Below are positions 10,079-18,580 of a DNA stretch of 54,498 nt, one piece after another. The position numbers and the translations under genes are program-made. How positions within the stretch are numbered: position 1 is the stretch's first letter; each line of letters starts with the position of its first letter. This DNA is from Fulvivirga imtechensis AK7 (lineage in GTDB: Bacteria; Bacteroidota; Bacteroidia; Cytophagales; Cyclobacteriaceae), in contig NZ_AMZN01000073.1 of NCBI RefSeq assembly GCF_000331535.1, positions 1 to 54,498 on the forward strand. The letters run 5' to 3'. The notes beneath the pieces are model-generated. The model was not told where the DNA came from, ran no database searches, and was given only the letters and a program-made list of their open reading frames with translations.

Positions 10079-10086
10079 CAAAGATA
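10079..10086 (-). promoter_or_regulatory. -7 box of the SRP RNA promoter
   Basis: TATCTTTG on the minus strand matches the Bacteroidota -7 consensus TAnnTTTG and ends four bases before the first base of the SRP RNA. No good -33 TTTG was found at the standard distance, so the upstream half is weak. Confidence 0.6.
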
Positions 10087-10152
10087 TGACTTCTGACACA
10101 ATTGATGAAATCTATCTCCACTTTTTCGTAAATTGTTTTATATTTAAAAACC

Positions 10153-10509
10153 ATGTCAACTAAAATGATATACAAACTCAGGTTATTAAAGCTCAATTGC
10201 TATCGCCAAAATGAAGCTGACGGTGATGAAATTTTTATCAAATACCAAAATAAAAGAGTATGGCCTTTGAATTCAAAGTATCAGAAGTTAAATGAAGGGT
10301 CCGCAAAATTAAACCTGGACATATCAGGAATTGAAAAGGAAAGTATGGTCACGCTTGAGCTTTGGGATTATGATCTTTTTACTCCTAACGATATGTTAGG
10401 CACCTTCTCCATGTTAGTAAATGAGCGAGGGGGACCGTTTACTACAGATTTGAAGAGAGATATGGGTACGGACGACAGCAAGTACTCTATCGAATGGGAA
10501 GTGTCTTAA
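10153..10509 (+). CDS. Small protein with C2-like segment, function unknown
   Basis: A 118-residue cytoplasmic protein without a signal peptide. The segment VTLELWDYDLFTPNDMLG resembles the Ca-binding loop region of C2 domains (V-W-D-x-D-x-x-x-x-D-x-x-G), and the preceding KLNLDISGIE fits a beta sandwich. I do not recognise a specific family, and the calcium or lipid-binding idea is weak inference. It starts about 80 bases from the divergent SRP RNA. Its TAA stop coincides with the left terminal repeat of the 146-bp element that follows. Confidence 0.65.
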   Translation: MSTKMIYKLRLLKLNCYRQNEADGDEIFIKYQNKRVWPLNSKYQKLNEGSAKLNLDISGIEKESMVTLELWDYDLFTPNDMLGTFSMLVNERGGPFTTDLKRDMGTDDSKYSIEWEVS

Positions 10510-10652
10510 TTAGTGTTTCTAAGAAAACGCCAATGTCTGCGTTATGCTCGTCCCAAAAATGCTCATGTACCCAGTACGCTCCGCTTTTTGGTACTTCACA
10601 AGCCTTGCCCTTAATGTTTCTTAAAGCCACTTAGAGTTACAAACACTAATTA
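10507..10652 (+). repeat. MITE-like interspersed repeat, copy 1, with 12-bp terminal inverted repeats
   Basis: The 146-bp non-coding unit is bounded by TAATTAGTGTTT (10507-10518) and its exact inverse AAACACTAATTA (10641-10652). The interior contains ACGCCAATGTCTGCGTTA, CCCAAAAATGCTCAT, TCCGCTTTTTGG and ACTTCACAAGCCTTG. A closely similar unit in the same orientation lies at about 28683-28838. It carries no coding capacity. The TAA stops of both flanking convergent genes lie inside the terminal repeats. Confidence 0.8.
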
Positions 10653-10883
10653 CTTGACCAACCCTTTAAGATAAAGATTGAACTCCAGGGAACTGGACTC
10701 AGCAAAACCATCTACGGCCAGATCTTCAAAGATATCTTCATCAAAGTTCAATTTTCTTTTTTCAACCTCCCCTTTTTTGTGAACTGTGAGTTCAACACCC
10801 GAATATGTTACCGGGTTAACCTGTACCAGTACGATAAAATCTTCGAATTCTTTTTTAAAATATTGGTGGACAATGTTTTGCAT
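10650..10883 (-). CDS. Small conserved-looking protein, function unknown
   Basis: A 77-residue acidic protein with alternating beta-type segments (FIVLVQVNPVTYSGVELTVH, then SSLEFNLYLKGLVK) and no signal peptide or membrane helix. I do not recognise the family. Codon use and length look genuine, and nothing longer competes on the opposite strand. The stop codon lies inside the terminal inverted repeat of the neighbouring MITE-like element. Confidence 0.6.
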   Translation of the reverse strand: MQNIVHQYFKKEFEDFIVLVQVNPVTYSGVELTVHKKGEVEKRKLNFDEDIFEDLAVDGFAESSSLEFNLYLKGLVK

Positions 10884-11071
10884 ACTACTACTTTAGTGTA
10901 AAGTTAGGTTATTTACCTGATACGTTAATTCTCTGAGCCTTAATATTCCCGTGAACAACTTGAAGTAAGTGATGATCGAAATCATATTAGCAATAGGTTA
11001 GGATAGAAGTAGGGATCCTTATTTTTCCATTGGTAGCAATAAGGAAAAAGCATATATTGTATGCTAAAAAA

Positions 11072-11452
11072 ATGCCGGTGCTATCAGTTCTTCAAAAGCC
11101 AGTTTACCAACTCCTTTTTATCCAACTGCTGTCAGTTGTGGTTTTAGTTATTTATAGGCCTTCAAATGTTGATAGCTCCTGGACTGCCAGTGGCTTATGT
11201 TATATCCTCTTTATTCTCATCAACTCAATTTTTATATGGTCTGCGCCACGGCTTTGGGTGTATTTTTTTACGTCACTCGGCTTTTCAATTCTGTATGTGC
11301 TGCTGGCATACCTGGTACTGTGGGCATTTAATGAATTGCTAAAACTCAAGGGTTCCGGAGAAAGCGGAATGATATTTCTGGTGATTATATATCATCCATT
11401 CCTGTTGCTACTTGTAGTATTTTTGAAATGGGTCTATGGTAAAATAATTTAA
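11072..11452 (+). CDS. Small integral membrane protein, function unknown
   Basis: About 126 residues from the ATG at 11072; an upstream in-frame TTG at 11030 would add 14 residues and seems less likely. Four hydrophobic segments (starting near QLLFIQLLSVVVLVIY, LCYILFILINSIFIW, FFTSLGFSILYVLLAYLVLW and MIFLVIIYHPFLLLLVVFL) indicate a polytopic inner membrane protein. No family is recognised. It converges with a minus-strand membrane protein 13 bases downstream. Confidence 0.6.
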   Translation: MPVLSVLQKPVYQLLFIQLLSVVVLVIYRPSNVDSSWTASGLCYILFILINSIFIWSAPRLWVYFFTSLGFSILYVLLAYLVLWAFNELLKLKGSGESGMIFLVIIYHPFLLLLVVFLKWVYGKII

Positions 11453-11465
11453 CGATGCGAGGCTT

Positions 11466-12410
11466 TTAGAGAAAATGTGCTTCCAGAAATTTTACCAGTT
11501 CGTTGGTGTCACGCAGTCCCTCTTCTTTTGATGTGTTGCTGAGGTGTGTCAATTTTACTGTTTTTCCGCTATTCAATAATATCATAATATAGAAGGTGTG
11601 AGATTCTATGGCGTTGCTTCTATATTTATAGCTTATCTCTTCTTTTATTTCGAATCCTTTAATTTCCTGAGCTGAATAATGATGTCTGAAAGGCGATCGT
11701 ATATCGATACCGGCCGACTTGATTGTGAGGAAGAAAAACCATTTGTTTAGCATCACAAATAATGCAACCGTCAGTAAAATGCTGCCAACAACAGCGGCTA
11801 CTATATGAATAGGGCCACTCGAGTCAGGATCAGAGTTTACGGCCAAAAAGGCGAATACCAGTCCCACCATTCCTGTAAAGGAGAGGCTGAAAAGTAATTT
11901 TTTAGTAAAAATTACTTTTACGCGCTGTCCACCATGAACATCGGACGTAAGTCGATAGCCATACTTGTTTAAAAGTTGAGCACAAGAATGTATTTTACGA
12001 TATTCATTAGAGTCAATCAGCGGTTGCCAGTTTGCGATTGCTGTTATGTCAACCTCCAAATCGCTAGTGATCCCGTGTACTGTTTTTTCAAATGTCAATG
12101 CACCCGTGCTTAGGCTTTTTGGGCGAACAATCCCATCGTACTTACCAATAATGGTATATTGCATTTTGGTCAGCTCTACCAGGATTAGTTGTGTAAAATA
12201 GGTGTCTTTCTCTTTGACGTAATTAGCCAGAGCAACGGAGGTCTTTGTTCCTGCAAGAACAAAATCTTTGAGAAACAGGTGCTTTTCCAGATTGTGCGGA
12301 ACCCCGTTAAGGTTTAATGAAAACAGGGTAGGGCCAAATGGTATTTCACCACCAGCTTCAAGCACTACAAAATTTTGTGGATCAGTCAATATGTTGATGC
12401 GTTCTGACAA
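11466..12410 (-). CDS. Two-helix membrane protein with PH-like C-terminal part, function unknown
   Basis: A 314-residue protein: a soluble N-terminal region of about 165 residues, two adjacent transmembrane helices (about 173-195 and 203-224), then a C-terminal domain whose strands (SAGIDIRSPFRHHYSAQEIKG, then FYIMILLNSGKTVKL) and terminal helix resemble bacterial PH-like domains. The fold guess is weak. The N-terminal part resembles no family I can name. It appears to be a single gene with no operon partner. Confidence 0.65.
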   Translation of the reverse strand: MSERINILTDPQNFVVLEAGGEIPFGPTLFSLNLNGVPHNLEKHLFLKDFVLAGTKTSVALANYVKEKDTYFTQLILVELTKMQYTIIGKYDGIVRPKSLSTGALTFEKTVHGITSDLEVDITAIANWQPLIDSNEYRKIHSCAQLLNKYGYRLTSDVHGGQRVKVIFTKKLLFSLSFTGMVGLVFAFLAVNSDPDSSGPIHIVAAVVGSILLTVALFVMLNKWFFFLTIKSAGIDIRSPFRHHYSAQEIKGFEIKEEISYKYRSNAIESHTFYIMILLNSGKTVKLTHLSNTSKEEGLRDTNELVKFLEAHFL

Positions 12411-12575
12411 TCAATTATACTATTTGATCTGATCCTTTTGCCTTCATTTCACTTGTAGAAACTCCTGCAAGATATAGCTTTTAAATGAAAAAAGCTTCTG
12501 GTTTATTTGAGTTGAGCATTTAGCCATACCAAGCTTTGTTCTTCTTGTCCCATGCTGCCTTAAAAAATACTAACG

Positions 12576-12593
12576 TCCCGAAAGCTTTCGGGA
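12576..12593. repeat. 18-bp perfect palindrome in the 12411-12701 intergenic region
   Basis: TCCCGAAAGCTTTCGGGA is a perfect inverted repeat followed by TGCTCAT. The same CCCGA...TCGGG plus TGCTCAT association occurs, in the opposite order, inside the MITE-like repeat at 28735-28760. It may be a REP-type palindrome or half of a bidirectional terminator. The rest of this 290-bp gap shows nothing recognisable. Confidence 0.6.
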
Positions 12594-12701
12594 TGCTCAT
12601 ATTTGTTTGCGTTGCCTGGATCAAAATTAACTGCAACTTATACGGCACAGTACACTTAACTCAACACTTCATTTCAAAATGATTATCAAGGATGGCGTTA
12701 G

Positions 12702-13277
12702 CTATGTCGCCCACGCCTTGTCACCTTTTTTGTAGTCTATACAGGCCTCATATCTGCCGGGTGTTTCCACGTATCTTCGGGCCTGAGTACAGCCCACTTC
12801 TGAGGTAAAATAGCCCAACAGGGTGAGCTCCTTCATTAGTTTGAAATAATGAGGGACAGCTCCGGGATCTTTTTCATTGGCTTTGCCATATTCCCTTTGT
12901 TCTTTGTCCAGGGCATTGAGGAATGCTGTTCGTGTTTCCCGGGGCGCCTCGTCAAAGCTATCACCATGATCTTTTTCGAAGTCAGCTTTAAGTTTTGCCA
13001 GGCCATCAGTAAAGGCTTTTTGGTCTTTTTCCTCATAGCAATCCAGTACCATCATTGCCATGAAACCGCCTATGCCTACCGCTTTGGCTCCGGGGGTATC
13101 TGTTGTAGGTATTATTATGTCACCTATTTCATCCAGGAGGGCAACATCACTTTCCATGAAAAGTGCATTTACCCTTTCATCCCTTTCTACTGAGCAGCCC
13201 GAGAGGAATGCATTAGCACCTACTACGGTGCCTCCCATGATCACGGACACTGCTTTTATTGCATCTCTTCTATTCAT
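12702..13277 (-). CDS. Gluconate 2-dehydrogenase subunit 3-like protein with Tat signal
   Basis: A 191-residue protein beginning MNRRDAIKAVSVIMGG, a twin-arginine signal, with FLSGCS after the hydrophobic stretch suggesting a lipobox. The rest fits the gluconate 2-dehydrogenase gamma subunit family: DEIGDIIIPTTDTPGAKAVG, the YFTSEVGCTQA segment and the Y-E-A-C tail. The family forms a small subunit with membrane-bound GMC oxidoreductases and carries the export signal for the complex. It lies five bases downstream of the GMC gene, so the two subunits are co-expressed. Confidence 0.88.
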   Translation of the reverse strand: MNRRDAIKAVSVIMGGTVVGANAFLSGCSVERDERVNALFMESDVALLDEIGDIIIPTTDTPGAKAVGIGGFMAMMVLDCYEEKDQKAFTDGLAKLKADFEKDHGDSFDEAPRETRTAFLNALDKEQREYGKANEKDPGAVPHYFKLMKELTLLGYFTSEVGCTQARRYVETPGRYEACIDYKKGDKAWAT

Positions 13278-13282
13278 ATTTT

Positions 13283-14962
13283 TCAGAGGTTTCCTTTTTT
13301 TAATTCATTTGTTGCAAAATCACATGCTCTGGCTGTTAGTGCCATGTATGTCAATGACGGGTTCTGGCAAGCTGCTGATGTCATGCACGCACCATCTGTG
13401 ACAAACACATTTTTTGCATCCCACACCTGGTTGTGGCCATTTAACACTGAAGTTTTTGGATCCCTACCCATACGGGCTGTCCCCATTTCGTGAATACCCT
13501 GGCCAAAGGTGTATCCTGCATCCCATGAAGTGACATTTTTCACACCTGCGGCTTCAAGCATTTCTGCTCCATCATTCATCATATCTTTGCGCATGTTTTC
13601 TTCATTTTCCTTGAGCGCACAATCAGTCACCAGCACAGGTAGTCCCCACTTATCTTTAGTTTCATGAGAAAGGTATATCCTGTTTTCATGGTAAGGAAGT
13701 ATTTCTCCAAACCCTGTAATACCGATAGTCCACTGCCCCGGCTCTGACATGGCGTCTTTCAGTTTTGCGCCAATGCCCAATTCCGCTACTTTTTCACTCC
13801 AGCCATTTCGGCCGGCACCACCCTGGTAGCCAAATCCTCTAACATAGTCACGCTTATCACCGAATAGGTTTCTATATCGAGGAATATAAATACCGTTGGG
13901 TCTTCTGCCGTAGTAGTATTTATCTTCGTAGCCTTCCACCGTTCCGGATGCACCGGCTCTGAAGTGGTGGTCCATAACGTTATGGCCAAGCTCGCCGGAG
14001 CTGCTCCCCAATCCTCCAGGCCATATATCGGTGGCCGAATTCATAAGTACCCAGGTGGAGTTGAAAGCGGAAGCACATAAAAAGACTATTTTAGACTTAA
14101 ATTCATAAGTCTGGTTGTTTTCGGCATCCAGCACCTCAACACCGGTGGCTTTTTTGCTATCCTTATCATATAGCACGCGAGTTACTATAGAAAAAGGTCT
14201 GAGGGTAAGATTACCGGTTTTCATGGCAGCAGGCAGCGTGGAGGATTGTGTGCTGAAATATGCGCCAAACGGGCATCCCAACCAGCATTTGTTTCGGTAT
14301 TGGCACTGGGCGCGGCCCTCTTTTGCTGCCGTCAGGTTTGCCGAGCGCCCCATGATCATCGTGCGTTGTCCTTTATAGTGCTCCTTTATGCGAGCAGCAA
14401 CATCTTTTTCTACACAGTTCATCTCCATTGGCGGCTGGAAATAGCCATCGGGTAGTTGCGGTAAGCCTTCTTTGGAGCCATTGACACCGATGAATTGCTC
14501 CACTTTGTCGTAGTAGGGAGAAATATCCTTATAGCGAATAGGCCAGTCTACAGCTATACCTTCTTTAGCATTGGCCTCAAAATCTATCTCACTGAGCCTG
14601 TAGCTTTGCCGGCCCCAGGTAAGTGACCGGCCACCCACCTGGTAGCCCCTGAACCAGTTAAATGGCTTCTCTTCTACATATGGACACTCCGCCTCATGAG
14701 CCCAAAAATCCAGGTTCAATTCATTGAGAATATAGTCACGCTTTAATACAGGATGTGCCTTTATCATCTCCTGGGTGTCCATTCCCCTGTGAGGGACTTC
14801 CCATGGATTTGTAGTGGCATTTTTATAGTCTACACCATGTTCAACATTTTTCCCTCTTTCCAGCAGCAGCACTTTCATCCCCTTTTCTGTTAATTCCTTA
14901 GCCGCCCAGCCTCCGCTGATCCCTGAGCCGACTACAATCGCATCATAAGTTTGATCTGCCAT
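13283..14962 (-). CDS. GMC-family flavoprotein oxidoreductase (gluconate/sugar dehydrogenase-like)
   Basis: A 559-residue FAD enzyme. The N-terminal YDAIVVGSGISGGWAAKELT is the dinucleotide-binding fold. The C-terminal HEMGTARMG and CQNPSLTYMALTARA carry the catalytic His and Asn of the GMC superfamily. WLGCPFGAYFSTQSS matches the family of large subunits partnered by a Tat-signalled subunit 3. There is no signal peptide of its own, so it is probably exported with its partner encoded next (five bases away). Likely substrate: a sugar or sugar acid oxidised in the periplasm, perhaps at C3; the exact substrate is not readable. Confidence 0.9.
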   Translation of the reverse strand: MADQTYDAIVVGSGISGGWAAKELTEKGMKVLLLERGKNVEHGVDYKNATTNPWEVPHRGMDTQEMIKAHPVLKRDYILNELNLDFWAHEAECPYVEEKPFNWFRGYQVGGRSLTWGRQSYRLSEIDFEANAKEGIAVDWPIRYKDISPYYDKVEQFIGVNGSKEGLPQLPDGYFQPPMEMNCVEKDVAARIKEHYKGQRTMIMGRSANLTAAKEGRAQCQYRNKCWLGCPFGAYFSTQSSTLPAAMKTGNLTLRPFSIVTRVLYDKDSKKATGVEVLDAENNQTYEFKSKIVFLCASAFNSTWVLMNSATDIWPGGLGSSSGELGHNVMDHHFRAGASGTVEGYEDKYYYGRRPNGIYIPRYRNLFGDKRDYVRGFGYQGGAGRNGWSEKVAELGIGAKLKDAMSEPGQWTIGITGFGEILPYHENRIYLSHETKDKWGLPVLVTDCALKENEENMRKDMMNDGAEMLEAAGVKNVTSWDAGYTFGQGIHEMGTARMGRDPKTSVLNGHNQVWDAKNVFVTDGACMTSAACQNPSLTYMALTARACDFATNELKKGNL

Positions 14963-14979
14963 AAGATGTATTTTGTTTT

Positions 14980-15861
14980 TTATATATCACATATTTTAAT
15001 AGCCTCTGCGAGAGCGGCTTCCTTGTTTTCCTTTGTAGGAATAAATTCCTGGGCTACATATCCCTTGAAACCGGTTTCTTCGATAGTTTTCATGATGGCA
15101 GGGTAGTACAGCTCCTGAGAATCATCGATCTCATGTCTGCCGGGAACGCCAGCCGTATGGTAGTGTCCAAAAAACTGATGATTTTCCTTGATGGTTCTGA
15201 TGATATCGCCCTCATTGATCTGCATGTGGTAGATATCGTAGAGTAGCTTGAAATTTTCGGAACCCAACTGCTTACACAGTTCAATTCCCCAGGCGCTTTT
15301 GTCACACATGTAATCAGGGTGATCAATTTTGCTGTTAAAAAGCTCCATCTGTAATATAACATTATTTTTTTCAGCCAAAGGCATGACTCTTTTCAGTCCA
15401 TGAATGCAATTCTTAAGACCCGTCTCGTCATCCATACCTTTACGGTTACCGCTGAAGCAAATCAGGTTTTTATACCCCGCGTGGGCTACAAGAGGTATCA
15501 TTTTAGAATAGTTTTCAGTCAGTTGGTCATGATAACCGGGATCATTCCATCCTTCTGTCAGGCTGATCTCGGCTCCGTTGCACATCGATGAGTCTACACC
15601 GTGTTTTTTTAATACACCCCATTCCCCCGGGCCCACCAAGTCAATAGCTGTAAAGCCGATTTTTTTCACCAACAAGCACAACTCATCCAAAGAAAGATGA
15701 CCATAGGTCCACCGGCACACCGAATGTCTGATGTTATTATTTAATCTATATTGTGCCGGACCTCCAAGAGAGGTGTGAGGTAACATAGGTAAAGTAGAGG
15801 CAGCTACTGCCCCGGTCACTAATTTTTTAATTGCTGACCTTCTGCTTTTATGCAAGTTCAT
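14980..15861 (-). CDS. Exported sugar isomerase/epimerase (hydroxypyruvate isomerase-like TIM barrel)
   Basis: A 293-residue protein with a Tat-type leader (KSRRSAIKKLVTGAVAASTLPML) and an AP-endonuclease-2-type TIM barrel. FTAIDLVGPGEW, GYKNLICFSGNRKG, the metal-binding segments ILQMELFNS and LLYDIYHMQINEGD, and the final FKGYVAQEFIPT match hydroxypyruvate isomerase-like proteins. It lies 17 bases upstream of the GMC oxidoreductase on the same strand, so the three genes form one operon for oxidation and isomerisation or cleavage of sugars outside the cytoplasm. Its specific reaction is not determined. Confidence 0.85.
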   Translation of the reverse strand: MNLHKSRRSAIKKLVTGAVAASTLPMLPHTSLGGPAQYRLNNNIRHSVCRWTYGHLSLDELCLLVKKIGFTAIDLVGPGEWGVLKKHGVDSSMCNGAEISLTEGWNDPGYHDQLTENYSKMIPLVAHAGYKNLICFSGNRKGMDDETGLKNCIHGLKRVMPLAEKNNVILQMELFNSKIDHPDYMCDKSAWGIELCKQLGSENFKLLYDIYHMQINEGDIIRTIKENHQFFGHYHTAGVPGRHEIDDSQELYYPAIMKTIEETGFKGYVAQEFIPTKENKEAALAEAIKICDI

Positions 15862-16298
15862 GGATTTATTGCCAATGGACTAACTCAGAGCTGAATAAGA
15901 AGAGAATATTCCATTTTCTATCAATTTTAATTCTTTAATATATGGAAAATGGATAATTGCTGCAATAAAATTTGTGGAAGGTTGACCGTTAAAAATTTCG
16001 CAAACGTTTGTGGTCATGATGAGCGACTCTATTTTTTTATGGCACTGACTTTTTTTATCGCGGTTTTATAAGTGGAAGGTATTGTAAAGCAGGTACATAA
16101 GATTAAAGGAAGTGGGACGAGAGGATTGAGAAGAGAGTGGGACCTGCTGGTGCGGTCCCACCTCTAGAGATCAGATACAAGTTTAAACTCTACCCTAGTT
16201 AATCTAATCTTGCAGAAGTCTGATCTTTTTCCAAAATGACATACGCCATTGTATGTCGAGCCAACATTGCGAGGCCGTATGCCTTCGCATTGATATTT
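15862..16298. other. Intergenic region with an isolated stem-loop
   Basis: A 437-bp gap between two minus-strand genes. It contains a perfect 8-bp stem, GTGGGACC (16137-16144) and GGTCCCAC (16154-16161), with a 9-base loop and no T run on either side. An upstream GTGGGAC at about 16112 repeats the left arm. The stem might be a processing or termination structure for the lipoprotein gene. No gene was seen. Confidence 0.5.
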
Positions 16299-17606
16299 TT
16301 ATTCTACTACTTTTATTAAACCTAATTGATCCTCGCTTGAAGATATTAGCGTCCATCCTGTGGTTGAATTTTGGTCATTTTTGCTGGCATATACTTTCCA
16401 CCGGTAAGTTCTGCCGGGTACTAATTCTGCCATTGTAGCATTGCCATCTTCATTGTATTGTATAGTCTTTTGAGAAGACGGAATAACTATATTTTTTACC
16501 GGATCAGCTCCACTGTAATCGAGCCCTCCCCAAATTACATTACCTGTAGCCACATCCACCACTTCGATGACATAGTCTGAGGTACTTGAATAAGCTGTCC
16601 ATGCGAATGTAGGTGTCGTTGAAGTAATTTCGATGGGCTGAGTAGACGAAGGGTCATTGGTTGGCGTATTTAATTTGATTGAGCCCGTTATGTCAAAAGT
16701 CAAGGTAAGGGCGCCACCGGCGTTAAAGGTAACTTCCGGTTCTCCGAACTTGGCAATCCTGTCCGGGTCCATCACACGCTCGTCATTTTTATAAGTAGCT
16801 CGCGCTATATAGGTGCCGTCAGGAATGTTGCTGATCGTATAAGCCAGGTTAGCACTTACTGTGGTCAGGCCTGGAATAGTTTCTTTCGTAATCGGATGGA
16901 CAAGAGATACATCAACATCTTTATTGTCTGTAGCCAGGTTACGCACCGTCCCCGTCAGACTCCCCGAAGCACCTTCAGTAAGATCAATGTTTATTCCTGA
17001 GGTTTCTGTGTTTGCAGATAAATTTGCAGATACCACATTAGACGAATAGTTCAGGAGGTATGCTTTTACTTCATAACTTCCCTGTGGAATATTATATATG
17101 GAATAATTTCCATCCTTATCCGAAATTGTCGAGTAGGCTTTTTCATTCGCCAGGTCTTCTGCTACTATGAGCGCACCGGCCACTCCTGCAGAGCCAGTGG
17201 CGGCTTTGCCGGAAATAAAGCCTCCGTTTATTACAGCACTTGGCGACATTTCAGCAGACTGGCTGACAGTACCACCTGCCTCTACAGAAAAAGCCACAGC
17301 TTCAATACCACGTGGTGGTACAGCCTCATATCCCTGCTTGAAAAATTTTAAATAATATGTGCCAGGGCTGAATGTGCCACTAAATGTGCCGCTGGCATCG
17401 GTAGAAAGAGTTGTTTCGGTTGGTAAGCTGCTCTCCACGTCAAAGACGATGATCTGAACATTTTCTATTCCTGAACCGGTTTCTATATCGGTAACCGTTC
17501 CTTCCAGTTTTCCGGTTGAAGGTTTGGGATCATCTTTAGAACAATTAAAAAATAAAATAGGACTAACAATGATGAAAGCCACTATAAAAAATAAACTTCT
17601 CTTCAT
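16299..17606 (-). CDS. Surface lipoprotein with carboxypeptidase-regulatory-like repeats
   Basis: About 435 residues from the ATG at 17606; an upstream GTG would add 20 residues before the signal peptide and is unlikely. The lipoprotein signal is MKRSLFFIVAFIIVSPILFFNCS. Three or four beta-sandwich domains of the carboxypeptidase-D regulatory type follow (for example GTVTDIETGSGIENVQIIVF, then GTYYLKFFKQGYE, and DKDGNYSIYNIPQGSYEVKA). The C-terminal part looks like a fibronectin-type fold ending YRWKVYASKND. The probable location is the outer membrane, facing outside. It is divergent from a FecI-type sigma factor and may be one of its targets. Confidence 0.8.
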   Translation of the reverse strand: MKRSLFFIVAFIIVSPILFFNCSKDDPKPSTGKLEGTVTDIETGSGIENVQIIVFDVESSLPTETTLSTDASGTFSGTFSPGTYYLKFFKQGYEAVPPRGIEAVAFSVEAGGTVSQSAEMSPSAVINGGFISGKAATGSAGVAGALIVAEDLANEKAYSTISDKDGNYSIYNIPQGSYEVKAYLLNYSSNVVSANLSANTETSGINIDLTEGASGSLTGTVRNLATDNKDVDVSLVHPITKETIPGLTTVSANLAYTISNIPDGTYIARATYKNDERVMDPDRIAKFGEPEVTFNAGGALTLTFDITGSIKLNTPTNDPSSTQPIEITSTTPTFAWTAYSSTSDYVIEVVDVATGNVIWGGLDYSGADPVKNIVIPSSQKTIQYNEDGNATMAELVPGRTYRWKVYASKNDQNSTTGWTLISSSEDQLGLIKVVE

Positions 17607-17748
17607 ATACGTTCGGTTTTTTATCTTGTTTACCCCTATAGCACCGAAGTATGTTTCTACCCCCAAATGATTTTTATATTTTTTTTTAAAAATTTATTCT
17701 AGTAGCTTAAATAATTATTTATCAGAAGGAGCCACCTCAATCAATATC

Positions 17749-18324
17749 ATGTTGGCAGATATGCAGGAAAACGCTTATTCCGAATTCGAAAGCTTATTTA
17801 AACAGCATCATAAAGGACTGTGCGATCTGGCTTTTAATATTGTGCGAGATCCTGACGCTGCTAAGGATATTGTTCAGGAGGTATTTCTTAAACTATGGAA
17901 AAACCGTGAAAGTGTTGCTTTTGAAAAGCAGATTAAGCATTATCTCTTTAAGGCTACAGCACATACATCATTGAATTATCTTCGCTTTAACAAACGACTT
18001 GTCCGGTTTGATAACGGAGCGCCCCTCCAGGAGCTCGTGGCCCATACAGACAGTGAAGGGGCCGGATATAAGGAACTTGAACTTCGTGCAAGACAAGCTA
18101 TAGACAGGTTGCCTCCTAAATGTAAAACTATATACCTTCTTAGCCGTCATGAGGGCATGAAGTATAGCGAAATCGCAGAGACTCTTGATCTATCCATCAA
18201 AACAGTGGAAAACCAGATGGGAATAGCACTTCAGAAGTTAAGAGATGAACTAAAGCCATTCCTTACTATTGAATTTCTGACTATAATATTGCTGACCTGG
18301 TTTGCCCTGTCACTACTTTTTTAA
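17749..18324 (+). CDS. FecI-type ECF sigma factor (Bacteroidota sigma-70 family)
   Basis: A 191-residue ECF sigma: region 2 around residues 15-75 (LFKQHHKGLCDLAFNIVRDP, then AKDIVQEVFLKLWKNR) and region 4 around 110-165 (IDRLPPKCKTIYLLSR, YSEIAETLDLSIKTVENQMG). A hydrophobic C-terminal tail of about 20 residues (FLTIILLTWFALSLLF) is often seen in this Bacteroidota subfamily. A FecR-type anti-sigma gene lies 396 bases downstream on the same strand with a tiny lipoprotein gene between them. The usual TonB receptor partner is absent nearby. Confidence 0.9.
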   Translation: MLADMQENAYSEFESLFKQHHKGLCDLAFNIVRDPDAAKDIVQEVFLKLWKNRESVAFEKQIKHYLFKATAHTSLNYLRFNKRLVRFDNGAPLQELVAHTDSEGAGYKELELRARQAIDRLPPKCKTIYLLSRHEGMKYSEIAETLDLSIKTVENQMGIALQKLRDELKPFLTIEFLTIILLTWFALSLLF

Positions 18325-18580
18325 TAGCTCGAAGACTGAAGTCAGAAGTGTATCACCGACATAACGACTTAGTACTCATGACTCTCCTTGCCCGCTTTGG
18401 AACCGTTTGTTTTTGCTTGCGACTTGAAGCTCACAGCTTACAGCTTCATTTGCCAACTACCTATTTCGTAAAAAAATATTTTTTCTTTTTGGGGGTATTG
18501 TCTTTTTCGGGTGCTATAGGTAAAAATGTGGGCGAAATGCCTGATTCGAGGTTTTAGTTGGTAATCAAATTTTTTGGCTT

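Noticed and set aside
10507-10652. Complete insertion sequence
   Set aside because: The element is 146 bp with no transposase frame; it is at best a non-autonomous (MITE-like) unit.
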